Shown: positions 8,675 to 18,800 of the stretch, piece by piece
How positions within the stretch are numbered: position 1 is the stretch's first letter
Layout of the letters: every line of letters starts with the position of its first letter
Assembly (NCBI GenBank): GCA_965278995.1
Contig: OZ257136.1
Span: forward strand, 4,774,001 to 4,838,000
Direction: 5' to 3'
Source of the DNA: JADJYF01 sp965278995
GTDB lineage: Bacteria > Pseudomonadota > Gammaproteobacteria > Ga0077536
Length of the DNA: 64,000 nucleotides
Notes under the pieces: generated by a model
Told to the model about the DNA's origin: nothing
Seen by the model: only the letters and a program-made list of their open reading frames with translations
Database searches by the model: none
Program-made: the position numbers and the translations under genes

Positions 8675-9529
8675 TCACGTCTGAACAACACCGGTAAATA
8701 GCGGCGCGTCGACATAGCGTCCGGTTGCGACAATCTCGGCGAATGGAGGCGCGCTCTGTTTGCCTGCCGTTTCATGCAGTGCCGCCAGGCGCGCAAGCGT
8801 GCAGGCGCGGTTGCGCCACAACAGCACGCTCATCCAGGCGCTGGTGCCGGGAAAGCGAAAATAGCGTTCGCCGGCGTCGATGTCATAAGGATGAATGTAG
8901 CTCCACGGCAGGATTTCTTCCGCGAGTGATGCCCGCCATCGTGTACTGAGTATGGTCGGCACATAGCGCAGGTAGATGCCGCCGAGCAAGGGTAGCGCAA
9001 GCGGACCGAGATCGAGCAGCGGAACAGGGAATTCGATCACGCCGCCAGGCCAGCGGAACGGCTGGCGCGATGCTGACGGAAATCCGTACAGTGGATGGCG
9101 GCCGGGCAGCACGCTGGAAGAATAGCGAAAGCCGAGTTCCGCCAGCACGTCGACAACCCACAGACTTCCCCCCGTCAGCGAAAACACCGGTGCGCGAAAC
9201 CCCTGTACCGGTGAGCCGATGAGATCCTGCAGTCGATCGCGGGCGTTCCGCAGACCGGCGCAAAAGCGCGCCGGTTGTTCCTCGGTGAGCGGCGTGTGAG
9301 TCCATGAATGAAGAGCGAGTTCGTGACGTTCGGCGTGGATGCGCCGGATCAATTGCGGCGCGCGTTCGACCAGTTCACCAACGACGAAGACCGTTGCCCG
9401 GATCCCGCGACTGGCGAAGAAATCCAGCAGTGTTGCGGTATTGGCCAGGTATCGCGCACTGCCATCGCCGCGATGATCTTCGAGATCGAGTGTGAACGTC
9501 AGTGGCGCGACGACGGTGCGCGCGTTCAT
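8675..9529 (-). CDS. Polysaccharide deacetylase (NodB fold, PEP-CTERM-locus type)
   Basis: 284 residues from ATG 9529. NodB-domain motifs are TFTLDLEDH (catalytic/metal Asp), ALHSWTH (metal His pair) and GFRAPVFSL. The C-terminal part WSYIHPYDIDAGERY resembles the DUF3473 region of exosortase-locus deacetylases. It removes N-acetyl groups from a polysaccharide, likely the product of the facing operon at 3823-7660. It starts 32 bp after the FAD monooxygenase gene and might be co-transcribed with it. The longer frame to 9667 overlaps that gene and is not needed. Confidence 0.8.
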   Translation of the reverse strand: MNARTVVAPLTFTLDLEDHRGDGSARYLANTATLLDFFASRGIRATVFVVGELVERAPQLIRRIHAERHELALHSWTHTPLTEEQPARFCAGLRNARDRLQDLIGSPVQGFRAPVFSLTGGSLWVVDVLAELGFRYSSSVLPGRHPLYGFPSASRQPFRWPGGVIEFPVPLLDLGPLALPLLGGIYLRYVPTILSTRWRASLAEEILPWSYIHPYDIDAGERYFRFPGTSAWMSVLLWRNRACTLARLAALHETAGKQSAPPFAEIVATGRYVDAPLFTGVVQT

Positions 9530-9560
9530 CGCTGACTGCGACACTGCCGGCAGTAAGTTG

Positions 9561-10733
9561 TCATGCGCGCGAATACTTGGCCTGGAAGTAACGTTCGAAA
9601 TAGCGCGCCGGCAGTACGGCCAGCCCGAGATCGCGCACGCTCTGGCGCCAGAGCGAACGCGGCACATACCAGCGCGACGCGCTCACGGTGCGATCTTGTA
9701 CATCCCGCACGGTCGCGCCGAGATCTGCTTCATAAGCCGCGAAAGCAGCGGCCGGTGCGTTGTCGACCAGTTGCTCGGCAAGCACGCAGGCGCCGGTGAA
9801 TGCCGCGGTCGCACCCTGACCCGAAATCAGCGTCAGGCAATGCGCGGCGTCGCCAATCAGCACGCAAGGCCCGCGATGCCATTGGGGCAAGCGCACCTGG
9901 ACCAGCGGGTCCATGTAGAACTCGCCCGTAGCGGGGCAATGTGCCAGCACCGCGCGATTGAGCGGCGCCGTGCCGGCAAAGGCATTGTCGAGTGTCGCGC
10001 GTCGTGCTGCAGCGACCGGTGCAACGGCGAGTGCCGACGCCCACACGAAGACCGCAGCCAGACCGCCCTGCGGCGTGGTGAACAGCACCATGTAGCGATC
10101 CCGCTCCATGTGCGTTTCGAACTTGTGCTGAAGATTGGCGAGATTCGGCAGACGGTAGGCAGCGCAGCACAAGCCGAGATGACGGAGCTCGATTTCATCT
10201 GGCTCGAAACAGAGTTTGCGTACGTTGGAATGAGCGCCGTCGGCACCGATGATGACATCGAACGTGCCGCTGCTGCCGTCGCTGAATTCGACTTCGGCGG
10301 CGTCGGCGCTGCGTTGGATGCGCGCGATGCTGGTCCCGAAACGGAACTCGGCATGGTCCTGTGCGTGGCCATATAAAATCTCCTGCAGATCGTCACGCAT
10401 GATCTGCAATACGTCGACGCCATCGAACAATCGGCGGTAATCGAGTTCGAGCAACGGATTGCCACCAGCCCGCTGATAGCTCGACGCGGTGACACCAGCG
10501 CCGCGTTCGCGGATCTCAGGCAGCAGACCGAGACTGTCGGCGTAGCGATACGATCGGTGCGACAGCGAAATGATGTATCCGTCGGCGCGCACGTCAGGTG
10601 CCTGTTCGACCACGATCGGGCGCAGACCGCGGCGCCCCAACCAGATAGCGGCCGTCAGCCCGGCGACACCGGCACCGGAAATGAGTATGCGTTTATTCAA
10701 GGCGCCTGCCGAAGCGGGGATGGTGGGCGGCAC
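9561..10733 (-). CDS. FAD-dependent monooxygenase (aromatic hydroxylase fold)
   Basis: 390 residues from GTG 10733; a TTG 14 codons in (LNKRILISG) is an alternative. Group A flavoprotein hydroxylase motifs are all present: GAGVAGLTAAIWLGRRG (FAD), IIGADGAHSNVRK (DG motif) and LIGDAAHCLTLISGQG (GD motif). It probably hydroxylates or epoxidises a small organic substrate using NAD(P)H and O2. It starts 7 bp after the LLM oxidoreductase stop, within a three-gene operon. Confidence 0.85.
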   Translation of the reverse strand: MPPTIPASAGALNKRILISGAGVAGLTAAIWLGRRGLRPIVVEQAPDVRADGYIISLSHRSYRYADSLGLLPEIRERGAGVTASSYQRAGGNPLLELDYRRLFDGVDVLQIMRDDLQEILYGHAQDHAEFRFGTSIARIQRSADAAEVEFSDGSSGTFDVIIGADGAHSNVRKLCFEPDEIELRHLGLCCAAYRLPNLANLQHKFETHMERDRYMVLFTTPQGGLAAVFVWASALAVAPVAAARRATLDNAFAGTAPLNRAVLAHCPATGEFYMDPLVQVRLPQWHRGPCVLIGDAAHCLTLISGQGATAAFTGACVLAEQLVDNAPAAAFAAYEADLGATVRDVQDRTVSASRWYVPRSLWRQSVRDLGLAVLPARYFERYFQAKYSRA

Positions 10734-10740
10734 CGACCTG

Positions 10741-11772
10741 CTAGGAGAATTGCGGCATGACCTCGCGCGCGAACAACTCGACCGAGCGCATCACGTCGGC
10801 CCCGCGCAGGCCAGGCAGATGCATCCAACAGATGACCTCGGTCGGTTGCACGGCATCGCGGTACAGATTCAATTGTTCGATGGCGAAATCGGGATCGCCG
10901 ATGATGTAGCGATTCTTGAAGTTCTCAAACCCGACCTGATTTTTTTCCGTGATGGCGGAGCCATCGGCCGCGCGCAGTACACGATCGCCTGCCGCCGATG
11001 CGGCCCCGTAGAGTTCGGTGAACAGATAATTGAGTGCCGGTGTGGCAATCGCTTCAGCCTTGGCGCGGGTCTCGGCAATGAATACCGAGCGCATGATCGG
11101 CCGCTCAGGGATGGTCCAGCCAATGGCTGCCGCCTCGGCTTCATACGGCTTGAAATGCTGGATCAGTTCTTCCGGCCCATGCCGCGGCGACATGATCTGC
11201 ACGGCATGCCGGCGCGCGGCGCGTTTCAGCGACGCCGTCGCCGATACGCCGTACCAGAACGGCGGATGCGGACTCTGCACAGGCTTCGGTGTAAGGCGAG
11301 TTTCTGGAACCTGGTAGTAACGGCCATTGAAAGAGAACGTCTCCGAGGTCCAGGCAAGCGTCATCAGGTCGAGCGCTTCCTCGAAGCGACCAATGCGTTC
11401 TTCGCGTGGAATGCCATGCGCGGCAAATTCCGCCGCGACATAACCCGGTGCAACGCCGAAGACGAACCGTCCACCGGAGAGGTTGTCGAGTACAGCGACG
11501 TCTTCAGCGAGTTTGAGCGGTGCGTACAAGGGCACCAGCAATACGCCGGTACCGATACGCATGTGATGAGTGACAGCCGCGGCGCCGGCACAGGCGATCA
11601 TCGGTCCGGGGCACAGGCCGTCGCGCTGCGCGTGATGTGAGACCTGAAAACTCGAGACGTAGCCGAGATCTTCGGCGCGCGGGAGACATTTCAACATGTC
11701 TTCGTAAGGCTCACGCCACGATAGACCGCTGTTCGGCGGTACCTGCTGTGAAAACAACAGCCCGAATTTCAT
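10741..11772 (-). CDS. LLM-class flavin-dependent oxidoreductase
   Basis: 343 residues with a bacterial luciferase-like TIM barrel: MKFGLLFSQQ at the start, HHMRIGTGVLLVPLYAPLKLAEDVAVLDNLSGGRF, and YYQVPETRLTPKPVQSPHPP. It is an FMNH2-dependent monooxygenase or a F420/FMN oxidoreductase. It lies between the LamB/YcsF gene (10 bp gap) and the FAD monooxygenase (7 bp gap), so all three form an operon. The substrate is unknown. Confidence 0.88.
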   Translation of the reverse strand: MKFGLLFSQQVPPNSGLSWREPYEDMLKCLPRAEDLGYVSSFQVSHHAQRDGLCPGPMIACAGAAAVTHHMRIGTGVLLVPLYAPLKLAEDVAVLDNLSGGRFVFGVAPGYVAAEFAAHGIPREERIGRFEEALDLMTLAWTSETFSFNGRYYQVPETRLTPKPVQSPHPPFWYGVSATASLKRAARRHAVQIMSPRHGPEELIQHFKPYEAEAAAIGWTIPERPIMRSVFIAETRAKAEAIATPALNYLFTELYGAASAAGDRVLRAADGSAITEKNQVGFENFKNRYIIGDPDFAIEQLNLYRDAVQPTEVICWMHLPGLRGADVMRSVELFAREVMPQFS

Positions 11773-11782
11773 GTATCCCCCC

Positions 11783-12547
11783 TCACGCCATCACGGGTGC
11801 GATACGACAACCCAGTTTGGCGAGTGCATTGCGTACGGCCTCGCCGACTGCGGCCGCATTGGGACCATCACCGTGGATACAGATACTCTCGGCGTCGAGC
11901 GTAAGCAGTGACCCGTCGATAGCTTCGACTTTGCCGGTCTCTACATAGCGTTTGACCTGGGCCGCGGCAAACACGGTGTCGGTTTCGTGCTTGGCGCGTT
12001 GCAGAACCAGCGCGCCGTCGGGCGCGTACTGCAGGTCGGGATAGATCTCGCCGACCACGCGAATGCCGACTCTACGCGCCGCTGCCGGCAATGCGGCATC
12101 GAGCGGCGCCGGCCAGTACAGCATAGGACTGTCGGTAATCTGAATCATGGCTTCGGCGACAGCGGCGGCGAGTGCTTCGTCCGTGCGCAATACCGAATAA
12201 AACGCACCGTGGGGCTTGATGTGATGCAGCTGCAGGGCATGCACGCGAAGTGCCGCCATCAGCGCGCCGGTCTGATAGACGACATAGGCATGCGCGTCGG
12301 CCGGCGTGATATTCATCGCGCGGCGGCCAAAGCCGAGCAGATCGGGGAGGCCAGGATGCGATCCGACAGCAATGCCGTGTGCGGCAGCGAGCTTGACGGT
12401 CTCGAGCATGGTGACCGGGTCGCTGGCGTGAAAGCCACAAGCGACGTTCGCCGTCGTAATGAAAGGCATCATGTCGACGTCGTTGCCCATGCGCCAGTTG
12501 CCGAAGCTCTCGCCCATGTCGCAATTGATATCCATGGACGCGATCAT
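11783..12547 (-). CDS. LamB/YcsF family protein (5-oxoprolinase subunit A-like)
   Basis: 254 residues. Signature segments are DINCDMGESFGNWRMGND, ITTANVACGFHASDP, GSHPGLPDLLGFGRR, and HIKPHGAFY. The family includes PxpA, which with PxpB/PxpC cleaves 5-oxoproline; orphan members sit in other catabolic operons. No pxpB or pxpC is next to it here, so 5-oxoprolinase activity is not supported by context. ATG 12547 has an ideal AGGAGG site 5 nt upstream, which rules out the longer frame to 12688. Confidence 0.85.
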   Translation of the reverse strand: MIASMDINCDMGESFGNWRMGNDVDMMPFITTANVACGFHASDPVTMLETVKLAAAHGIAVGSHPGLPDLLGFGRRAMNITPADAHAYVVYQTGALMAALRVHALQLHHIKPHGAFYSVLRTDEALAAAVAEAMIQITDSPMLYWPAPLDAALPAAARRVGIRVVGEIYPDLQYAPDGALVLQRAKHETDTVFAAAQVKRYVETGKVEAIDGSLLTLDAESICIHGDGPNAAAVGEAVRNALAKLGCRIAPVMA

Positions 12548-12890
12548 CGCGACCTCCTGGTAGTATCGGTGTTGTTTGCAGTGTAACGCCGTGTCAGGTT
12601 TGGCGCACGTTCGACTCCATCCGTAAAGTTTCCGGTCCGGTAATACTTCACGTTCCTGCCACCGGAGTGGCGCTTGCATCTGCTGCACTGCAAGCAGAAT
12701 TTGGCTAATCGGTCACATTTCGGGCCTGCGTCAACAATCGTGAATTGGCCGATAGGCTCACCTTTTGGGGTGTGCTACAAACGGCGTAAATGAGGCCACC
12801 AGGCTCGACGCCTGGAGTTTCGTGTCGGGTCGCCTTTGGCCTGGCCGGCTCCCCTCGCAACAATAACGATCTCCAGGGAGGCTACCAGCC
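12548..12890. promoter_or_regulatory. Divergent intergenic region with a perfect inverted repeat
   Basis: 343 bp between the divergent LamB/YcsF operon and the giant repeat-protein gene. It holds a perfect 6-bp inverted repeat with a 5-nt loop (CCAGGC-TCGAC-GCCTGG, 12799-12815) in the probable leader of the repeat-protein gene, and a GGGAGG ribosome site before ATG 12891. An extended -10-like TGCTACAAA occurs at 12774-12781 without a convincing -35. No gene is seen. Confidence 0.45.
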
Positions 12891-15800
12891 ATGAACTTTA
12901 TCCCCACCGCGTTCCGCCTGCGTCCGTTATCGCTTGCTGTGATGACTGCACTATTGCCTGGCGCCGTGCTTGCCGCGCCGGTCAATTGGGTACCCGATGC
13001 AGATGGATTCTGGGATGTGGTGGCGAACTGGAGTTCGAATCCCGTCCTGCCCACTGCGGCCGACGATGTCACGCTGAATGTCGGCGGCGCGACGGTGCGT
13101 ACGATCACCCATCGTAACGGCACCAATACGATCAACAGTCTCACCAGTCAGGAGAATTTCTCTCTGACCGGTGGCACGTTGACCTTGAATGGCGCCTCGA
13201 CGGTAAACGGCGTCTTTGCAATGAGCGCCGGCGTGCTCGCCGGTGCTGGCACGTTGACGGTGACCGGTGCGGCGACCATCACCGGTGGGCAGATGACGGG
13301 CACCGGCACGACGACGTTGCAGGGACCGACCAGCATCAGCGTGAGTGGTCTCGGTCTCGATGCCGGGCGCATTCTGCGCAACGAAGCGACGCTGACGTGG
13401 ACCGCCGGCACCATTGATCTGAACAACAGTCAGAACGGCGGCTCGGGTCGCATCGACAATATTGCCGGCGCGTTGTTCGATGCGCAGGGTAACAACCTCA
13501 TCAGTGCGACCGGTTTCGCCGATGTGAACTCAGTCGTCGGCTTTCCGGCGTTCAACAATGCCGGCACCTTGCGTAAGAGTGCCAGTGGCGGCGTGACCAA
13601 TATCAGTGTGGCGTTGAATAACACCGGTACGGTTGAGGTCCAGACAGGCACCTTGAACTTGTCTGGCGGCGGTACGTCGAGCGGCGACTTCACGGGCGCT
13701 CCTGGCGCGACCTTGCAGTTCGGCGGTGGCACGCACAATCTCGACGCGAACGCCGACATCACGACCGCGAACACGACCTTCTCTGGTGGCACGGTCAATC
13801 ATGCGGGGGTCTACAACACCAGCGGAACGACGACGGTCACCGGCGGCACGGCCAACCTGACTGGCGGCACCTTGACCAGCCTTGGTACCGTACTGACGAT
13901 CACTAACGGCACCTTGAACCTGAGCGGTTCACCGGCGAGCGTCGGCACCTACACGCAAGGTTCTGGCATCCTGGCGGGTACCGGCACGTTGACGGTGACC
14001 GGTGCGGCGACCATCACCGGTGGGCAGATGACGGGCACCGGCACGACGACGTTGCAGGGACCGACCAGCATCAGCGTGAGTGGTCTCGGTCTCGATGCCG
14101 GGCGCATTCTGCGCAACGAAGCGACGCTGACGTGGACCGCCGGCACCATTGATCTGAACAACAGTCAGAACGGCGGCTCGGGTCGCATCGACAATATTGC
14201 CGGCGCGTTGTTCGATGCGCAGGGTAACAACCTCATCAGTGCGACCGGTTTCGCCGATGTGAACTCAGTCGTCGGCTTTCCGGCGTTCAACAATGCCGGC
14301 ACCTTGCGTAAGAGTGCCAGTGGCGGCGTGACCAATATCAGTGTGGCGTTGAATAACACCGGTACGGTTGAGGTCCAGACAGGCACCTTGAACTTGTCTG
14401 GCGGCGGTACGTCGAGCGGCGACTTCACGGGCGCTCCTGGCGCGACCTTGCAGTTCGGCGGTGGCACGCACAATCTCGACGCGAACGCCGACATCACGAC
14501 CGCGAACACGACCTTCTCTGGTGGCACGGTCAATCATGCGGGGGTCTACAACACCAGCGGAACGACGACGGTCACCGGCGGCACAACAAACCTGACTGGC
14601 ACCTTGACCAGTCTCGGTACAACGCTGAACATCACCAACGGCACCTTGAACCTGAGCGGTTCACCGGCGAGCGTCGGCACCTACACGCAAGGTTCTGGCA
14701 TCCTGGCGGGTACCGGCACGTTGACGGTGACCGGTGCGGCGACCATCACCGGTGGGCAGATGACGGGCACCGGCACGACGACGTTGCAGGGACCGACCAG
14801 CATCAGCGTGAGTGGTCTCGGTCTCGATGCCGGGCGCATTCTGCGCAACGAAGCGACGCTGACGTGGACCGCCGGCACCATTGATCTGAACAACAGTCAG
14901 AACGGCGGCTCGGGTCGCATCGACAATATTGCCGGCGCGTTGTTCGATGCGCAGGGTAACAACCTCATCAGTGCGACCGGTTTCGCCGATGTGAACTCAG
15001 TCGTCGGCTTTCCGGCGTTCAACAATGCCGGCACCTTGCGTAAGAGTGCCAGTGGCGGCGTGACCAATATCAGTGTGGCGTTGAATAACACCGGTACGGT
15101 TGAGGTCCAGACAGGCACCTTGAACTTGTCTGGCGGCGGTACGTCGAGCGGCGACTTCACGGGCGCTCCTGGCGCGACCTTGCAGTTCGGCGGTGGCACG
15201 CACAATCTCGACGCGAACGCCGACATCACGACCGCGAACACGACCTTCTCTGGTGGCACGGTCAACCACGCGGGCGTCTACAACACCAGCGGAACGACGA
15301 CGGTCACCGGCGGCACGGCCAACCTGACTGGCGGCACCTTGACCAGCCTTGGTACCGTACTGACGATCACTAACGGCACCTTGAACCTGAGCGGCTCACC
15401 GGCGAGCGTCGGCACCTACACGCAAGGTTCTGGCATCCTGGCGGGTACCGGCACGTTGACGGTGACCGGTGCGGCGACCATCACCGGTGGGCAGATGACG
15501 GGCACCGGCACGACGACGTTGCAGGGACCGACCAGCATCAGCGTGAGTGGTCTCGGTCTCGATGCCGGGCGCATTCTGCGCAACGAAGCGGTGCTGACCT
15601 GGACCGCAGGTGGGATCGATCTGAACAACGGTCAGACCGGTGGCTCGGGTCGCATCGACAATATTGCCGGCGCATTGTTCGATGCGCAGGGCAACAACCT
15701 CATCAGTGCGACCGGTTTCGCCGATGTGAACTCAGTCGTCGGCTTTCCAGCCGTCAACAACGCCGGTACCTTCCGCAAGAGCAGCGGTACGGGTACGACG

Positions 15801-18800
15801 ACCGTGCAGGTCGCGTTCAACAACACCGGCGCAGTCGACGTCCAGACCGGCACCTTGAACCTGACCAATGGCGGTACTTCCAGCGGCACGTTCAATGTCG
15901 CCACGGATTCGACCCTGCAGTTTGGCGGTGGTACGCACTCATTGACCAATGTCAGCGGTGTCGCTTCGACCGGTCGTCTGCTGGTGTCGACGGGAGTTGT
16001 GAATACCACAGGCGTACTGACCAATGGTGGTCTGCTTGAGATCACGAATGGAACGCTGAATTTGGGTGGCGATGCCAGCACGGCTCGTTACACACAGAGT
16101 GCCGGCATCTTGAGCGGTACGGGTCTGCTGACGGTCACCGGCACAGCAACCTTGACCGGCGGCCAGATGACCGGTGGCGGCACTACCATCCTGCAAGGGC
16201 TCTCGACGATCAGCAGCAGCGGCCTCGGCCTCGATGCCGGGCGCATTCTGCGCAATGATTCAACGCTGACCTGGACCGCCGGTACGATTGATCTGAACAA
16301 CAGTCAGAACGGCGGCTCAGGCCGTATCGACAATAGCGTCGGCGCGCTGTTCGAAGCGCAGGGCAACAACACCATCAGTGCGACCGGTTTCGCCGATGTG
16401 AACTCAGTCGTCGGCTTTCCAGCCGTCAACAACGCCGGTACCTTCCGCAAGAGCAGCGGTACGGGTACGACGACCGTGCAGGTCGCGTTCAACAACACCG
16501 GCGCAGTCGACGTCCAGACCGGCACCTTGAACCTGACCAATGGCGGTACTTCCAGCGGCACGTTCAATGTCGCCACGGATTCGACCCTGCAGTTTGGCGG
16601 TGGTACGCACTCATTGACCAATGTCAGCGGTGTCGCTTCGACCGGTCGTCTGCTGGTGTCGACGGGAGTTGTGAATACCACAGGTGTATTGACCAATGGT
16701 GGTCTGCTCGAGATCACGAATGGAACGCTGAATTTGGGTGGCGATGCCAGCACGGCTCGTTACACACAGAGTGCCGGCATCTTGAGCGGTACGGGTCTGC
16801 TGACGGTCACCGGCACAGCAACCTTGACCGGCGGCCAGATGACCGGTGGCGGCACTACCATCCTGCAAGGGCTCTCGACGATCAGCAGCAGCGGCCTTGG
16901 CCTCGATGCCGGGCGCATTCTGCGCAATGATTCAACGCTGACCTGGACCGCCGGTACGATTGATCTAAACAACAGTCAGAACGGCGGCTCAGGCCGCATC
17001 GACAACAGCTTCGGCGCGCTGTTCGATGCGCAGGGAAATAACGCGATCAGCGCAACGGGCTTCGCCGACGTAAATTCTTTGGCTGGCTTTCCGGCGTTCA
17101 ATAATGCAGGCACCTTCCGCAAGAGCGCTGGCGTTGGCGTAACGGCGGTGCAGGTCGCGTTCAACAACACTGGTCTGATCGACGTGCAGACCGGTACCGT
17201 CAATCTGTCAGCAGGCAGTTCGCACGCCGGTCTCGATGCCATCGAGGTCGCAGCTGGCGCGACCTTGGGTTTTGCCGGCGGCACGCACGTGCTCGACGGC
17301 ACCTCGTCTAACGGTGCAGGTCGCATCCTGTTCAATACCGGCACCATCGACGTCACTGCGAATGATGCGACCATCAACAGCCGCTTCGAGATGACCGGTG
17401 GTACCCGCGCCGGTAGTGGCACCTTGACCGTGACCGGCCCGGCAACGCTGAGTGGCGGCACGCTGGTCGGTGGTGCACTGACGGTGTTGGAAGGTGGAAC
17501 CAATGTGAATGGCGGTGTCACCATCGATCGTGGCCATATTCTGCGCAACGTTGGCACGCTCACCTGGAACGGCGGAACGCTGGACCTGAACGGACTGCCG
17601 AACAACGGTGGTTCAGGCAGCATCGATAACGCGCTTGGCGGGGTGTTCGATGCGCGCAATAGCAATTCGATAATCGCCACTGCTTTCGGCGACGTGAACA
17701 CACTGCCGGGATTCCCGCTCTTCAATAATGCGGGCACGTTCCAGAAAAGTGCGAGCGCCGGGGCAACCAACGTACAAGTCGCCTTCAACAACACCGGTCT
17801 GGTCGATGTGCAGATCGGTACGGTGTCGCTGACCGGCAACGTCACTCAGCACGCCGGTAATGTGCTGACCGGCGGCAGCTGGCGCGTCAGCGGTAATGGC
17901 GCGCTCGAGCTGAACGAGTCCGGCGCCGTCAATATCGTCACCAACCAGGGCGATGTCAGCCTGGTCGGGGCGGCGGCCAACTTCGCCCGTATCAACACCC
18001 TGACCAATAATCAGGGGGCGTTCCGTCTGTTGGGCGCACGTAACTTCACCGCTGGTGGTGCGTTCAGCAACAGCGGCGTGCTGCAACTCGCCGGTGGTGC
18101 GTTCGGTGCACCGTCTCTGAGCAACACCGCCACGGGTGAAATCGTCGGTTTCGGCACGATTACGCCAACGGTGTTGAACTCAGGCCTGGTGCGCGCGGCC
18201 GGTGGCACCCTGACCGCCGCCGGTGGCATCGATGGCCAGAGCGGGACCCTGCAGTCGGACGCCGATGGCACCTTGGTGCTGGGCGCCAACAGCGATGGGG
18301 ATTTTCTGGTCAACAACGGCAACCTGGTCGTTGGTGGCTTCAACGTGACGGTGGCTGCGGACTACACCAATGCCAACTTCGGTGTCGGTAATGCCTTCAA
18401 CGCGCGCGCCAATGTCAGCGGCGCCGGCCAGATTGTGGCGAGCGGCGATGTCGCGCAGGCACTGACCGGTCAAGTCACGGACGGCAACAGTGGCATAGCG
18501 CAGCTCACGTTCGGCAATATCCACGTCGGCGATGTCGTCAATCGCACGTTCCAGGTAGCCAACACCGGCAGCAGCGGACCGAGCCTGCGCGGTGCGCTGC
18601 AGACCACGGTCAACGGCGGCAATGTGACGGACAATCGTCTGTCCGGCAGCGGGGTCACAGCAGACAACTTTGGACCGCTGAATACCGGCACGGCAACTGC
18701 GGACTTCACGGTCAGCTTCGCTGGCAGCAGCGCCGGGGCGCTGAGCAATCAGCGCGTGGCCATCGTCAACAACTTCGACAATGTCGCTGAGCAAGTCCTG

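Noticed and set aside
13430..15265. Repeated identical 122-residue and 70-90-residue open frames on the minus strand
   Set aside because: They are antisense to the tandem repeats of the giant surface-protein gene and identical only because those repeats are; no ribosome sites or protein families.
13248..17417. Tandem array considered as CRISPR or satellite DNA
   Set aside because: Units are over 600 bp, stay in one reading frame and encode Gly/Thr-rich beta repeats with a signal peptide and anchor; no short repeats with spacers.
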